DNA from: Dickeya lacustris
GTDB lineage: Bacteria > Pseudomonadota > Gammaproteobacteria > Enterobacterales > Enterobacteriaceae
Reading direction: 5' to 3'
Assembly: GCF_029635795.1 (NCBI RefSeq)
Contig: NZ_CP114280.1
Span: 1,550,001-1,614,000, forward strand
Length of the DNA: 64,000 nucleotides
The notes below the pieces were generated by a model, which saw nothing but the letters and a program-made list of their open reading frames with translations, was not told the origin of the DNA and searched no databases. Positions 32,981 to 42,377 of the stretch are shown here, in pieces (the stretch's first letter is position 1; each line of letters opens with the position of its first letter). The translations under genes were made by a program, and so were the position numbers.

Positions 32981-33022
32981 GGTGATCAAAATCACCCACT
33001 TTGCAAAGACTCGGGGTATGCT
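32981..33022 (+). promoter_or_regulatory. CRP-type operator and -10 element of raiA
   Basis: The palindrome GGTGATCAAAATCACC (32981-32996) fits the CRP consensus TGTGAN6TCACA well. A -10-like TATGCT lies at 33017-33022. The palindrome centre then falls close to -41.5, the place of a class II CRP activator site. raiA starts 40 bases further. In E. coli raiA is known to respond to cAMP-CRP. Confidence 0.65.
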
Positions 33023-33062
33023 GAAGTCACCAAAGACGGAAAAGGCAGAGAGGTAAGTTTTT

Positions 33063-33398
33063 ATGACTATCAACATTACCAGTAAGCAAATGGATATCAC
33101 TCCCGCAATACGTCAGCATGTCGAAGACCGTCTCAGCAAACTGGATAAGTGGCAAGCCAACTTGATTAACCCGCACATTATCCTGTCTAAGGAACCACAA
33201 GGGTTTGTCGTTGATGCAACAATCGGTACACCGAATGGCCCTCTGGTGGCGACAGCAAAACATGATGATATGTATGCGGCGGTGAATGAATTGATTGCAA
33301 AACTTGAGCGGCAGTTAAATAAAGTGCAGCACAAGTCTGAAGCCCGACGTGCTGATAGCTGCATAAAAGATGTAAACCTCCAGGCATCAGAAGAGTAA
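33063..33398 (+). CDS. raiA: ribosome-associated inhibitor RaiA (YfiA)
   Basis: Stationary-phase and cold-shock factor that binds the ribosomal A/P site region and blocks translation. In 111 residues it shows the HPF/RaiA fold: [24 protein letters not shown], then [20 protein letters not shown] with the conserved basic surface. AGAGAGG lies upstream of the ATG. Flanked by its CRP-type promoter and a terminator. Confidence 0.96.
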   Translation: MTINITSKQMDITPAIRQHVEDRLSKLDKWQANLINPHIILSKEPQGFVVDATIGTPNGPLVATAKHDDMYAAVNELIAKLERQLNKVQHKSEARRADSCIKDVNLQASEE

Positions 33399-33432
33399 AA
33401 AGCGATCAATAACTGACTCTACATGTTGTCTG

Positions 33433-33458
33433 AAACGCGCCGTAAGGCGCGTTTTCTG
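33433..33458 (+). terminator. terminator of raiA
   Basis: A 9-bp stem AAACGCGCC/GGCGCGTTT with loop GTAA, continuing into T. Confidence 0.85.
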
Positions 33459-33520
33459 TAAAACCCACGCGCTATTCTCCCTATTACGCTATTTCGCCCT
33501 CGAACGGGGCTGATTTTGTA

Positions 33521-33549
33521 TTGACAGGGTGAAAAGGCAACAGTTACTT
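33521..33549 (+). promoter_or_regulatory. promoter of pheL-pheA
   Basis: TTGACA (33521-33526), 17 bp, TTACTT (33544-33549). The -35 is perfect, and the leader peptide starts 33 bases after the -10. Confidence 0.75.
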
Positions 33550-33581
33550 TAAGGGCAAGTCTTACAAGGAAATCCATCAGC

Positions 33582-33650
33582 ATGGCCCATCGTGTGTTTT
33601 TCTTCGTATTTTTCTTTACCCACCCCAATACGGGGCGTTTTGTCGTGTGA
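33582..33650 (+). CDS. pheL: phe operon leader peptide PheL
   Basis: A 22-codon leader with seven Phe codons, six of them in [18 protein letters not shown] lies upstream of the ATG. Ribosome stalling at the Phe codons when Phe-tRNA is scarce prevents the downstream attenuator hairpin. The E. coli leader is 15 residues with the same Phe-rich core; this one is longer at the C-terminus. Confidence 0.93.
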   Translation: MAHRVFFFVFFFTHPNTGRFVV

Positions 33651-33670
33651 GTAAGAATACGAAGACGAAC

Positions 33671-33702
33671 AAAAAAAGCCCCCTGACTCAGGGGGCTTTT
33701 TT
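33671..33702 (+). terminator. pheA attenuator terminator
   Basis: A stem AGCCCCC/GGGGGCT (33677-33697) followed by six T, flanked upstream by seven A. It lies 20 bases past the pheL stop and 25 bases before the pheA start, as expected for transcription attenuation. Confidence 0.9.
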
Positions 33703-33727
33703 ATTTGACAGCCAACAGGTAGACATC

Positions 33728-34885
33728 ATGACCGATAACCCATTACTGGCGCTGCGCGAGCGTATTACTGCATTAGATATACAACTCATCGAATTACTGG
33801 CGCAACGCCGTGCTTTAGCGCTGGATGTGGCCCATGCCAAGCAACATACTCACCGCCCGATTCGTGATAAGGATCGCGAGCGGGATTTACTGTCCTATCT
33901 GGTCGAAGAGGGTAAAAAACATCATCTTGACGGCCATTATGTTACCCGCCTGTTCCAACTGATTATTGAGGACTCGGTACTCACCCAGCAGGCACTGCTA
34001 CAGCAACACCTCAATCCTGGCGCATCACCGTCTGCACGCATTGCCTTTCTTGGCCCCAAAGGTTCCTATTCTCACCTGGCTGCCCGGCAGTATGCCGCCC
34101 GGCATTTTGAGCAAATGGTTGAATGCGGCTGCCAGCGTTTTCAGGATATTGTGAATTTAGTGGAAACCGGTCAGGCTGATTATGCAGTCTTGCCTATCGA
34201 AAACACCAGCTCTGGCTCCATCAATGAAGTCTATGACCTTTTGCAGCACACCAGCTTATCGATTGTCGGCGAGCTAACCAACCCTATCGACCACTGTGTG
34301 CTCGTTGCGACAGAGACAACGCTCGATAGCATTCAAACTGTTTATAGCCATCCACAACCTTTCCAGCAATGCAGCAACTTCATTCATCGTTTTCCTAACT
34401 GGAAAATCGAATACTGTGAAAGCACCGCCGCAGCAATGGCAAAAGTAGCAGAAATTAACACCCCTGAGGTTGCAGCGCTTGGTAGTGAAGCCGGGGGAAT
34501 GCTCTACCAATTGCAGGTACTGGAGCATAACCTGGCGAATCAGGCACAAAATATCACGCGTTTTATTGTCCTGGCGCGTAAACCGATTGATGTCACAGAA
34601 CAGGTTCCAGCCAAAACCACGCTACTCATGGCAACCGGACAACAATCCGGGGCGCTGGTCGAAGCACTATTGGTATTACGTGAGCACGGTATTGTTATGA
34701 CGAAGCTGGAATCACGGCCAATACACGGCAACCCTTGGGAAGAGATGTTTTATATTGATGTTCAGGCCAATCTGCGTAATGACAATACCGGTAAAGCCAT
34801 ACAAGAACTGGCTGGCATCACTCGTTCGCTGAAGGTACTCGGCTGTTACCCTAGCGAAAACGTGGTTCCGGTTGAGCCCGCATAA
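33728..34885 (+). CDS. pheA: chorismate mutase / prephenate dehydratase PheA
   Basis: Bifunctional enzyme making phenylpyruvate from chorismate. From the ATG at 33728 it has 385 residues. The chorismate mutase helix bundle is at about 1-90. The dehydratase domain (about 100-290) has [16 protein letters not shown] and the catalytic [16 protein letters not shown]. The ACT regulatory domain, about 300-385, carries the [15 protein letters not shown] and [12 protein letters not shown] motifs of Phe feedback inhibition. The frame's GTG at 33647 lies in the leader and is not the start. Confidence 0.97.
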   Translation: MTDNPLLALRERITALDIQLIELLAQRRALALDVAHAKQHTHRPIRDKDRERDLLSYLVEEGKKHHLDGHYVTRLFQLIIEDSVLTQQALLQQHLNPGASPSARIAFLGPKGSYSHLAARQYAARHFEQMVECGCQRFQDIVNLVETGQADYAVLPIENTSSGSINEVYDLLQHTSLSIVGELTNPIDHCVLVATETTLDSIQTVYSHPQPFQQCSNFIHRFPNWKIEYCESTAAAMAKVAEINTPEVAALGSEAGGMLYQLQVLEHNLANQAQNITRFIVLARKPIDVTEQVPAKTTLLMATGQQSGALVEALLVLREHGIVMTKLESRPIHGNPWEEMFYIDVQANLRNDNTGKAIQELAGITRSLKVLGCYPSENVVPVEPA

Positions 34886-34976
34886 ATGATGTAAACAGTA
34901 TCTCGGCAGGAGGATCCCCTGTCTGCCGGGTCACACTCTCCAGAGATATCACGCCTCACGCTACATTTAACCCATA

Positions 34977-35009
34977 AAAAAGCCACCTGCAGTTATGCGC
35001 AGATGGCTT
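34977..35009 (-). terminator. terminator of aroF-tyrA
   Basis: An 11-bp stem (34980-34990 with 34999-35009, one G-U) on the minus strand, followed by U-rich sequence. It lies between the convergent pheA and tyrA and could also stop pheA transcripts. Confidence 0.75.
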
Positions 35010-35028
35010 GATATGATTTATCAATATC

Positions 35029-36150
35029 TTACTGGCGAATGTCGTTCGCCTGGCGCAGCAACGTGCGGCTCTCAGCCATAAAGCGGCGAGAATAATCGCC
35101 AAACCAGTGTTCAACCTTTTGAAAGCTGCTGACAAATGCGGCTTTATCACCACTTTCCAGTAGCGCGATCGCTTCACCAAAGCGCTGATAGTACCGTTTA
35201 ATTAATGCCAGATTGTCGGCCGATGACATAATAATATCAGCATACAATTGAGGGTCTTGTGCGAACAGACGGCCAATCATTGCCAGCTCAAGGCGGTAGA
35301 TGGGTGAAGAAAGCGCCAGCAATTGCTCCAACTGTACATTCTCTTCAGCCAAATGCACGCCGTAAGCAAACGTAGCAAAGTGACGCAGCGCCTGAATAAA
35401 TGCCATATTCTGATCATGCTCAACGGCGCTGGTGCGATGCAGTCTGGCCCCCCAAACCTGAATCTGCTCCAGGAGCCACTGATAAGCTTCTGGCTGACGA
35501 CCATCACAATAGACGACGACTTGCTTGGCAAGGCTGCCGATATCCGGGCCAAACATCGGGTGCAGGCCAACGACAGGTCCATGATGAGCAGAGAGCATTG
35601 CCTGCAGCGGGCCACTTTTTACCGACGCCAAGTCAACCAGAATACAGTCGTCTGGCAATCGTGGCAGTTTGGCAATCACGTGTTCGGTGACATGAATAGG
35701 CACGCTGACAATCACCATACCAGCATCAGCCAGCAACGTTTCAGCCTGTGGCCAGTCCTCGGTCTCAAGAATACGCACCTGATAACCAGAGAGCGTCAGC
35801 ATTCGGTCAAACAATCGCCCCATTTGCCCTCGCCCACCGACGATGACCACAGGGCGTAAAGACGGGTAAAGCGTCTTAAAGCCCTTATCATTTTCACTGG
35901 CATAGGACTCTCGCATCACTCGGCGCAAAACATCCTCTATTAAATCAGGGGGGACGCCCAACGCCTGCGCTTCTTCGCGTCGTGAACTCAACATCGCAGC
36001 TTCCCGATCAGGCGCATAAATAGGCAGGCCATAGCGACTTTTTACTTCACCGACTTCTGCTACCAGGCGCAGTCGGCGCGACAACAAAGCCAGCAATGCC
36101 TTGTCTACCTCATCAATCTGATCTCGCAATGCGGTCAGTTCAGCGACCAT
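35029..36150 (-). CDS. tyrA: chorismate mutase / prephenate dehydrogenase TyrA
   Basis: Bifunctional enzyme making 4-hydroxyphenylpyruvate. The 373 residues equal E. coli TyrA. The AroQ mutase domain is at about 1-90, followed by the NAD-binding [39 protein letters not shown] and the conserved [18 protein letters not shown]. It is 12 bases downstream of aroF in the same transcript, convergent with pheA. Confidence 0.98.
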   Translation of the reverse strand: MVAELTALRDQIDEVDKALLALLSRRLRLVAEVGEVKSRYGLPIYAPDREAAMLSSRREEAQALGVPPDLIEDVLRRVMRESYASENDKGFKTLYPSLRPVVIVGGRGQMGRLFDRMLTLSGYQVRILETEDWPQAETLLADAGMVIVSVPIHVTEHVIAKLPRLPDDCILVDLASVKSGPLQAMLSAHHGPVVGLHPMFGPDIGSLAKQVVVYCDGRQPEAYQWLLEQIQVWGARLHRTSAVEHDQNMAFIQALRHFATFAYGVHLAEENVQLEQLLALSSPIYRLELAMIGRLFAQDPQLYADIIMSSADNLALIKRYYQRFGEAIALLESGDKAAFVSSFQKVEHWFGDYSRRFMAESRTLLRQANDIRQ

Positions 36151-36162
36151 CGATTCTTCTCC

Positions 36163-37227
36163 TTACTGATTGGCGCTTAATGCACGCAGTTCCTGATGAA
36201 CCGAGCGCAGTAATGTCTCTGTACTTTCCCAACTGATACAGGCATCCGTCACCGAAACGCCGTAACGCATCTCAGCGCGAGGTTGCTCTGAAGACTGATT
36301 ACCTTCATTGATATGGCTTTCCAGCATCAAACCAATGATAGAGCGGTTGCCCGCTTTAATCTGCTCAAGAGCAGACTCCACGACCAGCGGCTGCCGGCGA
36401 TAGTCTTTGTTGGAATTACCGTGGCTACAATCTATCATCAGCGCCGGGTTCAGTCCCGCATCGCGCATCTGTTTTTCGCATTCCGCGACATCTTCTGGGC
36501 CGTAATTTGGTTTTTTGCCGCCGCGCAGAATCACATGCCCGTCTGGGTTGCCCTGGGTTTGCAACAGGCAAACTTGCCCGCTTTGGTTAATCCCCACAAA
36601 ACGGTGTGGCATGGATGCAGCCTTCATTGCATTGATAGCCGTTCCCAGACTGCCATCCGTACCATTCTTGAAGCCGACCGGCATAGAAAGGCCAGAAGCC
36701 ATTTCTCGGTGCGTTTGCGATTCCGTGGTTCTTGCACCGATGGCCGACCAACTGAACAAATCACCCAGATACTGTGGACTATTAGGATCCAGCGCTTCGG
36801 TTGCCAGCGGCAGCCCCATATTGACCAATTTGACCAGTAAATCACGGGCGATATGTAACCCAGCTTCGACATCAAAGGAGCCATCCATATAAGGATCGTT
36901 AATCAGCCCTTTCCAGCCAACTGTAGTACGGGGCTTTTCAAAATAGACACGCATGACAATATATAGCCGGTCGCTCAACTCGGCAGACAAGGACTTCAGA
37001 CGACGCGCATACTCCAATGCAGCATCAGTATCATGAATGGAACACGGCCCGCACACCACCAACAAGCGTCGGTCATTACCATGAATAATATCGGCAATGG
37101 TTTGACGCGACAGCGCTATCGCCTGCTGCTCCGGCTCATTGAGTGGAAATTTGGCTTTCAACTCATCCGGTGTAATCAGTATCTGTTCGTCGCTGATGTG
37201 AATATTGTTGAGCGTGTCTTTTTGCAT
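36163..37227 (-). CDS. aroF: DAHP synthase AroF, tyrosine-sensitive type
   Basis: First enzyme of the shikimate pathway: erythrose 4-phosphate plus PEP gives DAHP. At 354 residues it aligns with E. coli AroF better than with AroG/AroH (N-terminus MQKDTLNNIHISDEQ). Metal and substrate motifs CGPCSIHD, EKPRTTVGWKGL, GARTTESQ and DCSHGNSNK are present. Its coupling to tyrA and the TyrR boxes upstream indicate tyrosine control. Confidence 0.97.
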   Translation of the reverse strand: MQKDTLNNIHISDEQILITPDELKAKFPLNEPEQQAIALSRQTIADIIHGNDRRLLVVCGPCSIHDTDAALEYARRLKSLSAELSDRLYIVMRVYFEKPRTTVGWKGLINDPYMDGSFDVEAGLHIARDLLVKLVNMGLPLATEALDPNSPQYLGDLFSWSAIGARTTESQTHREMASGLSMPVGFKNGTDGSLGTAINAMKAASMPHRFVGINQSGQVCLLQTQGNPDGHVILRGGKKPNYGPEDVAECEKQMRDAGLNPALMIDCSHGNSNKDYRRQPLVVESALEQIKAGNRSIIGLMLESHINEGNQSSEQPRAEMRYGVSVTDACISWESTETLLRSVHQELRALSANQ

Positions 37228-37305
37228 GATGGCTGTCCTGTAGAGTCCTTTGGTCGTAAGAGCGATGCGTCACCTGTGGTAACAGGTTCATACCTTAACA
37301 CAGGA

Positions 37306-37346
37306 TGTAAATTTATCAACCCACCAACCGTAAAGAAAAACATCCA
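37306..37346 (-). promoter_or_regulatory. paired TyrR boxes before aroF
   Basis: Two 18-bp sites match TGTAAA-N6-TTTACA on one side: TGGGTTGATAAATTTACA (minus, 37323-37306) and TGGATGTTTTTCTTTACG (minus, 37346-37329). They are 23 bp apart, the spacing of strong-weak TyrR box pairs. A TTGATA -35 lies within the first box, so binding would block RNA polymerase. Confidence 0.55.
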
Positions 37347-37702
37347 CTCTAAGTCATATTGCTGACCTGTTCCCCGCTTACCGGGATGCCCAGCTTACCA
37401 GGAGCAGAAACCATCCGATATTGAGGCATGATTATCGCTATCACCGCATGAAAACCTAAAAGTACAGACGAAACCCACTGAAATCTGACCGTTCCACCTC
37501 ATTCTAACCCCAAAAACGTAAACAAAAAAATACACTGATAAAACTTCCTCCCTCCACTGATTTGCGAGCCTTTACTGTCTATAGCGGACGACCGATTCAG
37601 GATAAGAGCAATCAAGTGATTAAAGAAAACGGGAAAATCGCGTAATATCTCAACGGAAAGAGGCGGTGAATCAGCGAATTAGCTAATCAGACTGGAGCTT
37701 TG
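37347..37702. other. intergenic region between aroF and yfiL
   Basis: No open frame or hairpin of note. It must contain the yfiL promoter on plus, but no convincing -35/-10 pair was found by eye. Confidence 0.4.
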
Positions 37703-38077
37703 ATGACAAAAACGATGGTATTAACAACATGTCTATTGCTTACTGGTTGTCATTCACTCCCTGTACCGCCCGTTGATAAAAATAGCCACCATTTTTGGTA
37801 TGACATAGGTTACAAAGATGCAACCAGCGGCGGTGTGGTGAAGGATAACGAAATGTTGTCTGAATGGTCTGATAATACGGACATTGATAGGCCTGCTTAT
37901 TTAGCTGGATATGGTGCGGGTCAAACAGAGTTATGCCGCCCGGCGACGCTGGTAAAATGGGGACAAACCGGAAAAACGTTCCCATCAAGCTGCGATAGCG
38001 TACAAGGTGCTGAAAAATTAAGACAAATATGGCAATCTGCGATTGATCAAACGCATATATCAACCAACGCTGGATAA
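37703..38077 (+). CDS. yfiL: DUF2799 lipoprotein YfiL
   Basis: Small outer-membrane-type lipoprotein of unknown function. It begins with ATG at 37703; the preceding in-frame TTG at 37700 is less likely. GGAGC is 5 bases upstream. The lipobox is LLLTGC. The body has the DUF2799 pattern FWYDIGYKDATSG, then AYLAGYGAGQTELC and GKTFPSSCDSV. E. coli yfiL lies at the same place beside aroF. 124 residues. Confidence 0.88.
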   Translation: MTKTMVLTTCLLLTGCHSLPVPPVDKNSHHFWYDIGYKDATSGGVVKDNEMLSEWSDNTDIDRPAYLAGYGAGQTELCRPATLVKWGQTGKTFPSSCDSVQGAEKLRQIWQSAIDQTHISTNAG

Positions 38078-38135
38078 GATAAAATCCCATTTTTATTGTG
38101 TAATATACATTTTATTGATTAAGGAATGAGCATAA

Positions 38136-38507
38136 ATGAAAAAAGCACTGGGGCTGGCTGCACTTTTGACCGTTCTTCCACTGGCATCTCTGGCAGCGCC
38201 TGCCGGATTTGTTAACCCGTTAACGTTCAAAGGCTCTGAAGCCGAAAAAGCCTCTGTTGTTAAATATATTCAAACACGCGTACAAAATGAAATGAAAGTG
38301 ACCGGCATGAACAATGCTTCTACAGCCAGAATGATGGAAGAAAGTAACCTGACGGCCTTTAAAGCACTCACCAGCGTGGAGAGCAAGGATACGCTCAAAA
38401 AAGTGATTGATAACTACTGCAACCGCATCGATATGTGTGGCTATGCCACATTGAAACTCATGTATGACAAAGAGTTAAAAGACAGTAAAAAATCACTGAG
38501 CTGGTAA
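38136..38507 (+). CDS. small exported protein, unknown function
   Basis: I do not recognise this family. It has 123 residues with a signal peptide ending near SLAAP. The mature part is largely helical and charged, with two cysteines (YCNRIDMCGY) that could form a disulfide in the periplasm. AAGGAATGAG precedes the ATG. It follows yfiL by 58 bases in the place that E. coli gives to yfiR, but is not YfiR-like. Confidence 0.8.
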   Translation: MKKALGLAALLTVLPLASLAAPAGFVNPLTFKGSEAEKASVVKYIQTRVQNEMKVTGMNNASTARMMEESNLTAFKALTSVESKDTLKKVIDNYCNRIDMCGYATLKLMYDKELKDSKKSLSW

Positions 38508-38610
38508 TATTATCCGCACCATAAAAACACGGTGGTACCCAGCGGTTAGCCAATCAGTGTTTTTATTCACCCTGCCATAATGCAACCGGATTTAATACCA
38601 ACGAAATAAT

Positions 38611-38634
38611 AAGGGGCGGCATATGCCACCCCTT
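38611..38634 (-). terminator. terminator of the rpsP-rimM-trmD-rplS operon
   Basis: On the minus strand AAGGGGTGGC-ATAT-GCCGCCCCTT forms a 10-bp stem with one U-G pair, followed by TTATTATTTCG, 31 bases past the rplS stop. Confidence 0.75.
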
Positions 38635-38665
38635 ACTCGCTTTTGGATGTTGCGAAAGCGCGTTA

Positions 38666-39028
<363 letters not shown>

Positions 39029-39076
39029 CTAGGTAAACTGATATTTGGGTTCGCACAGCATCGCCGTCACGTCCCC

Positions 39077-39832
39077 CTAATATTCATGTTGTCCAGACTG
39101 ATATTCTCGTTGGAATTCAGCTAACAACGTTGCTTGCTCGTCAGTCAGAGCTAGGCTTTTCAGAAGTTCAGGTCTTCTAAGCCAGGTTCGGCCAAGCGAC
39201 TGCTTCAAACGCCAGCGGCGTATTTCCGCATGATTGCCTGACAGCAATACCGCCGGGACATTCATGCTTTCCAACACTTCAGGACGGGTATAGTGCGGAC
39301 AATCCAGCAATCCATCGGCAAAAGAATCTTCTTGTGCCGAAGCTTCATGACCCAGCACGCCGGGAATAAACCGAGCGACTGAATCAATCAGCGTCATTGC
39401 TGGTAACTCTCCGCCACTGAGAACGTAATCACCGATTGACCACTCTTCGTCAATTTCGGTTTTAATGACACGTTCATCAATGCCCTCATACCTTCCGCAA
39501 ACCAAAATCATTTTCTGATTGGCGGCAAGTTGGCGTACACCTTGCTGATCTAATTTGCGGCCCTGCGGTGACAGATAAATCACCCGGGCTCCTTCGCCTG
39601 CCGCTGCTTTTGCTGCGTGGATCGCATCCCGTAAGGGTTGCACCATCATCAGCATACCGGGACCTCCGCCATAAGGGCGATCATCCACGGTGCGATGCCG
39701 ATCGTAAGTAAAGTCACGAGGACTCCAATACTGTACGTTCAGCAGGCCTTTTTTAACTGCCCGGCCAGTGACTCCATACTCAGTAATGGCGCGAAACATC
39801 TCAGGGAACAGGCTGATAACCCCAATCCACAT
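39077..39832 (-). CDS. trmD: tRNA (guanine-37-N1) methyltransferase TrmD
   Basis: Methylates G37 of tRNAs to prevent frameshifting. It starts at [13 protein letters not shown] (39832), giving 251 residues; the frame is open 14 codons further up without support. The SPOUT trefoil-knot region is shown by [12 protein letters not shown] and [14 protein letters not shown]. The 38-base gap to rimM holds GAGTGG as a ribosome site. Confidence 0.97.
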   Translation of the reverse strand: MWIGVISLFPEMFRAITEYGVTGRAVKKGLLNVQYWSPRDFTYDRHRTVDDRPYGGGPGMLMMVQPLRDAIHAAKAAAGEGARVIYLSPQGRKLDQQGVRQLAANQKMILVCGRYEGIDERVIKTEIDEEWSIGDYVLSGGELPAMTLIDSVARFIPGVLGHEASAQEDSFADGLLDCPHYTRPEVLESMNVPAVLLSGNHAEIRRWRLKQSLGRTWLRRPELLKSLALTDEQATLLAEFQREYQSGQHEY

Positions 39833-39870
39833 AGCGTCGTTCCACTCATTCACTGCTTGATTGACAGAGT

Positions 39871-40419
39871 TCAAAAACCAGGATCCCAGTCTACTTCAAT
39901 ACGATGAGTAGACAGGTCAACGTGCTTGATAACCTGCTCAGTCAGAAACGGAATCAACCGCTCCTTCACGCCGTAAGCATCTTTTAGGTTGGCTCTCACG
40001 ACCAGCACGTCATTTGAACCGGTTTCCATCATGTCGATGACTTTTCCCAGCTCATAGCCACCGATAGTGACAACAGAGCAGCCAATAAGATCCTTCCAGT
40101 AATAATCTCCCTCATCCAGCTCAGGCAATTCGGCTGAATCCACCACAATTTCGCAATTGGTGAGTAAATTCGCCGCCTCCCGATCATCAATATTTTTTAT
40201 CTTGATGACCAGATCCTGATTATGGTGCCGCCAGCTTTCGATCTCGATCGACTGCCACTGCCCCTTGTTCTGAATGAACCACGGTTGATAATCAAAAATA
40301 CTTTCGGCGTCTTCGGTGGAGGAAAATACTCTGAGCCACCCTCTGATGCCGTATGTAGACCCCATTTTTCCCAATACAACCGGGTTAACCGGGGTTTTCG
40401 GGCTGAGTTGCTTGCTCAT
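39871..40419 (-). CDS. rimM: 16S rRNA processing factor RimM
   Basis: Assists maturation of the 30S head, binding S19. From [10 protein letters not shown] (40419) it has 182 residues, as in E. coli. The N-terminal beta-barrel holds [20 protein letters not shown], and the PRC-barrel begins near [11 protein letters not shown]. An upstream ATG at 40428 is less likely. Confidence 0.97.
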   Translation of the reverse strand: MSKQLSPKTPVNPVVLGKMGSTYGIRGWLRVFSSTEDAESIFDYQPWFIQNKGQWQSIEIESWRHHNQDLVIKIKNIDDREAANLLTNCEIVVDSAELPELDEGDYYWKDLIGCSVVTIGGYELGKVIDMMETGSNDVLVVRANLKDAYGVKERLIPFLTEQVIKHVDLSTHRIEVDWDPGF

Positions 40420-40437
40420 TGCCACCACCGCGACAGG

Positions 40438-40686
40438 TTACGCTGCTTTTTTAGCGTCTTTGATCAGCGCAGCTACGCGATCAGAAACAGTTGCGCCCTG
40501 GCCAACCCAGTGCTCGATACGGTCAAGATCCAGACGCAGCTCTTCAGCTTTGCCAGTTGCGATCGGGTTGAAGAAACCTACGCGCTCAATGAAACGACCA
40601 TCACGCGCATTGCGGCTATCGGTCACGACCACTTGATAGAACGGGCGTTTTTTAGCGCCGCCACGTGCCAAACGAATTGTTACCAT
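40438..40686 (-). CDS. rpsP: 30S ribosomal protein S16
   Basis: The 82-residue S16 begins at [20 protein letters not shown] with AGAGGATG as ribosome site. The ORF open upstream to 40746 runs through a hairpin and is not coding. First gene of the rpsP-rimM-trmD-rplS operon. Confidence 0.98.
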   Translation of the reverse strand: MVTIRLARGGAKKRPFYQVVVTDSRNARDGRFIERVGFFNPIATGKAEELRLDLDRIEHWVGQGATVSDRVAALIKDAKKAA

Positions 40687-40714
40687 AACATCCTCTTTAG
40701 TTAATAAAACAACC

Positions 40715-40738
40715 GGGCCCCATCGAGGAACGGGGCCC
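40715..40738 (-). terminator. hairpin between ffh and rpsP
   Basis: Self-complementary arms GGGCCCC (40715-40721) and GGGGCCC (40732-40738) form a stem with a 10-nt loop, followed on minus by GGTTGTTTTATT. It could be the ffh terminator or a leader hairpin of rpsP. Confidence 0.5.
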
Positions 40739-40842
40739 AGTGTCATATAAAAAGCCCGAAGATTTTACTCATTTTGGTGCAAAAAGCAATCTAAAACCCA
40801 ACCTTTGCACCGCGACTTTCCCGGGCGACTTCACATAAAGGT

Positions 40843-42204
40843 TTAACGCCCCGGAAATCCCGGCGGCATCATCCCCTTCATACTGCGCATCATTTTAGCC
40901 AGACCGCCATTCTTCATCTTCTTCATCATGCGTTGCATATCATCGAACTGCTTGAGTAGACGGTTGACATCCTGCACCTGCATTCCTGAGCCCATCGCGA
41001 TACGACGCTTGCGCGAGCCTTTAATGATTTCCGGTTTGGCGCGCTCTTGCTGGGTCATTGAATTAATAATGGCCTCCATCCGCACCAGCACCTTATCGTC
41101 CATCTGCGATTTGACATTATCAGGCAATTGGCCAACGCCCGGCAGCTTACTCATCATGCTGGCCATACCGCCCATGTTGCGCATTTGCTTGAGCTGATCC
41201 AGAAAGTCGGTTAAATCGAAACCGTCACCTTTCTTGAGCTTTTTGGCCAGTTTTTCCGCCTGAGAGCGATCAACCTTGCTCTCCAGTTCTTCAATCAGCG
41301 ACAGCACATCGCCCATGCCAAGAATACGCGAGGCAATGCGGTCAGGGTGGAATGGCTCCAGCGCATCCGTTTTCTCACCGACGCCCAGAAACTTAATCGG
41401 CTTTCCGGTGATGTGACGAATTGAGAGCGCGGCGCCACCACGGGCATCGCCATCAATTTTTGTCAATATCACCCCTGTCAGTGGCAGCGCTTCATTAAAC
41501 GCTTTGGCGGTATTCGCCGCATCCTGACCGGTCATGGCGTCAACCACAAACAGCGTTTCTACCGGATTGATAGAGGCGTGTACCTGCTTGATTTCATCCA
41601 TCATGGCGTCATCAACATGCAAACGCCCGGCGGTATCGACCAGCAGTACATCATAGAATTTCAGCTTGGCATGCTGCAGCGCACTATTAACGATGTCGAT
41701 AGGCTTCTCATGCGCTTCAGAAGGAAAGAAATCCACACCGACAGTTTGCGCCAATGTTTCCAACTGTTTAATCGCCGCTGGGCGATACACGTCAGCCGAA
41801 ACCACCAACACTTTTTTCTTTTGCTTTTCACGCAGGAATTTACCCAGCTTCCCGACGCTCGTGGTTTTACCCGCACCTTGCAGGCCCGCCATCAGCACCA
41901 CAGCAGGCGGCTGTGCAGCCAAATTCAATGACTGGTTGACTTCGCCCATAGCGACAACCAGTTCATTTTGCACAATTTTGACGAACTCCTGGCCCGGCGT
42001 CAGGCTTTTGTTGACCTCATGCCCTACCGCTTGTTCCTTAACCCGGTTGATAAAATCACGTACCACCGGCAACGCTACGTCTGCTTCCAGCAGCGCCATA
42101 CGTACTTCACGTAGCGTTTCTTTAATATTGTCTTCCGTCAGCCGCCCACGGCCGCTGATATTGCGCAGAGTGCGCGATAGTCGATCGGTTAAATTTTCAA
42201 ACAT
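40843..42204 (-). CDS. ffh: signal recognition particle protein Ffh
   Basis: GTPase of the signal recognition particle that targets membrane proteins to FtsY. The 453 residues have the N domain, the G domain (GLQGAGKTTSVGKLG, VDTAGRLHVDD, TKIDGDARGGAALS) and the Met-rich M domain that binds 4.5S RNA and signal sequences (MRNMGGMASMMSKLPG, and MQRMMKKMKNGGLAKMMRSMKGMM at the end). Divergent from ypjD. Confidence 0.98.
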   Translation of the reverse strand: MFENLTDRLSRTLRNISGRGRLTEDNIKETLREVRMALLEADVALPVVRDFINRVKEQAVGHEVNKSLTPGQEFVKIVQNELVVAMGEVNQSLNLAAQPPAVVLMAGLQGAGKTTSVGKLGKFLREKQKKKVLVVSADVYRPAAIKQLETLAQTVGVDFFPSEAHEKPIDIVNSALQHAKLKFYDVLLVDTAGRLHVDDAMMDEIKQVHASINPVETLFVVDAMTGQDAANTAKAFNEALPLTGVILTKIDGDARGGAALSIRHITGKPIKFLGVGEKTDALEPFHPDRIASRILGMGDVLSLIEELESKVDRSQAEKLAKKLKKGDGFDLTDFLDQLKQMRNMGGMASMMSKLPGVGQLPDNVKSQMDDKVLVRMEAIINSMTQQERAKPEIIKGSRKRRIAMGSGMQVQDVNRLLKQFDDMQRMMKKMKNGGLAKMMRSMKGMMPPGFPGR

Positions 42205-42377
42205 ATCTCATGCTCAATGTGAAACGGGCCGCTACCGCGACACAAACGGCCAGAAGTATAACACGAAAGCCAGACCAATCTGCGTGCGCCCGCACGGATA
42301 ACGGTTTGGAGCCGCAGGTGACTTAAGGCTATACTGGCTCTCCATTTTACTTAGTTGGTATTAAATAACTTATCGCT

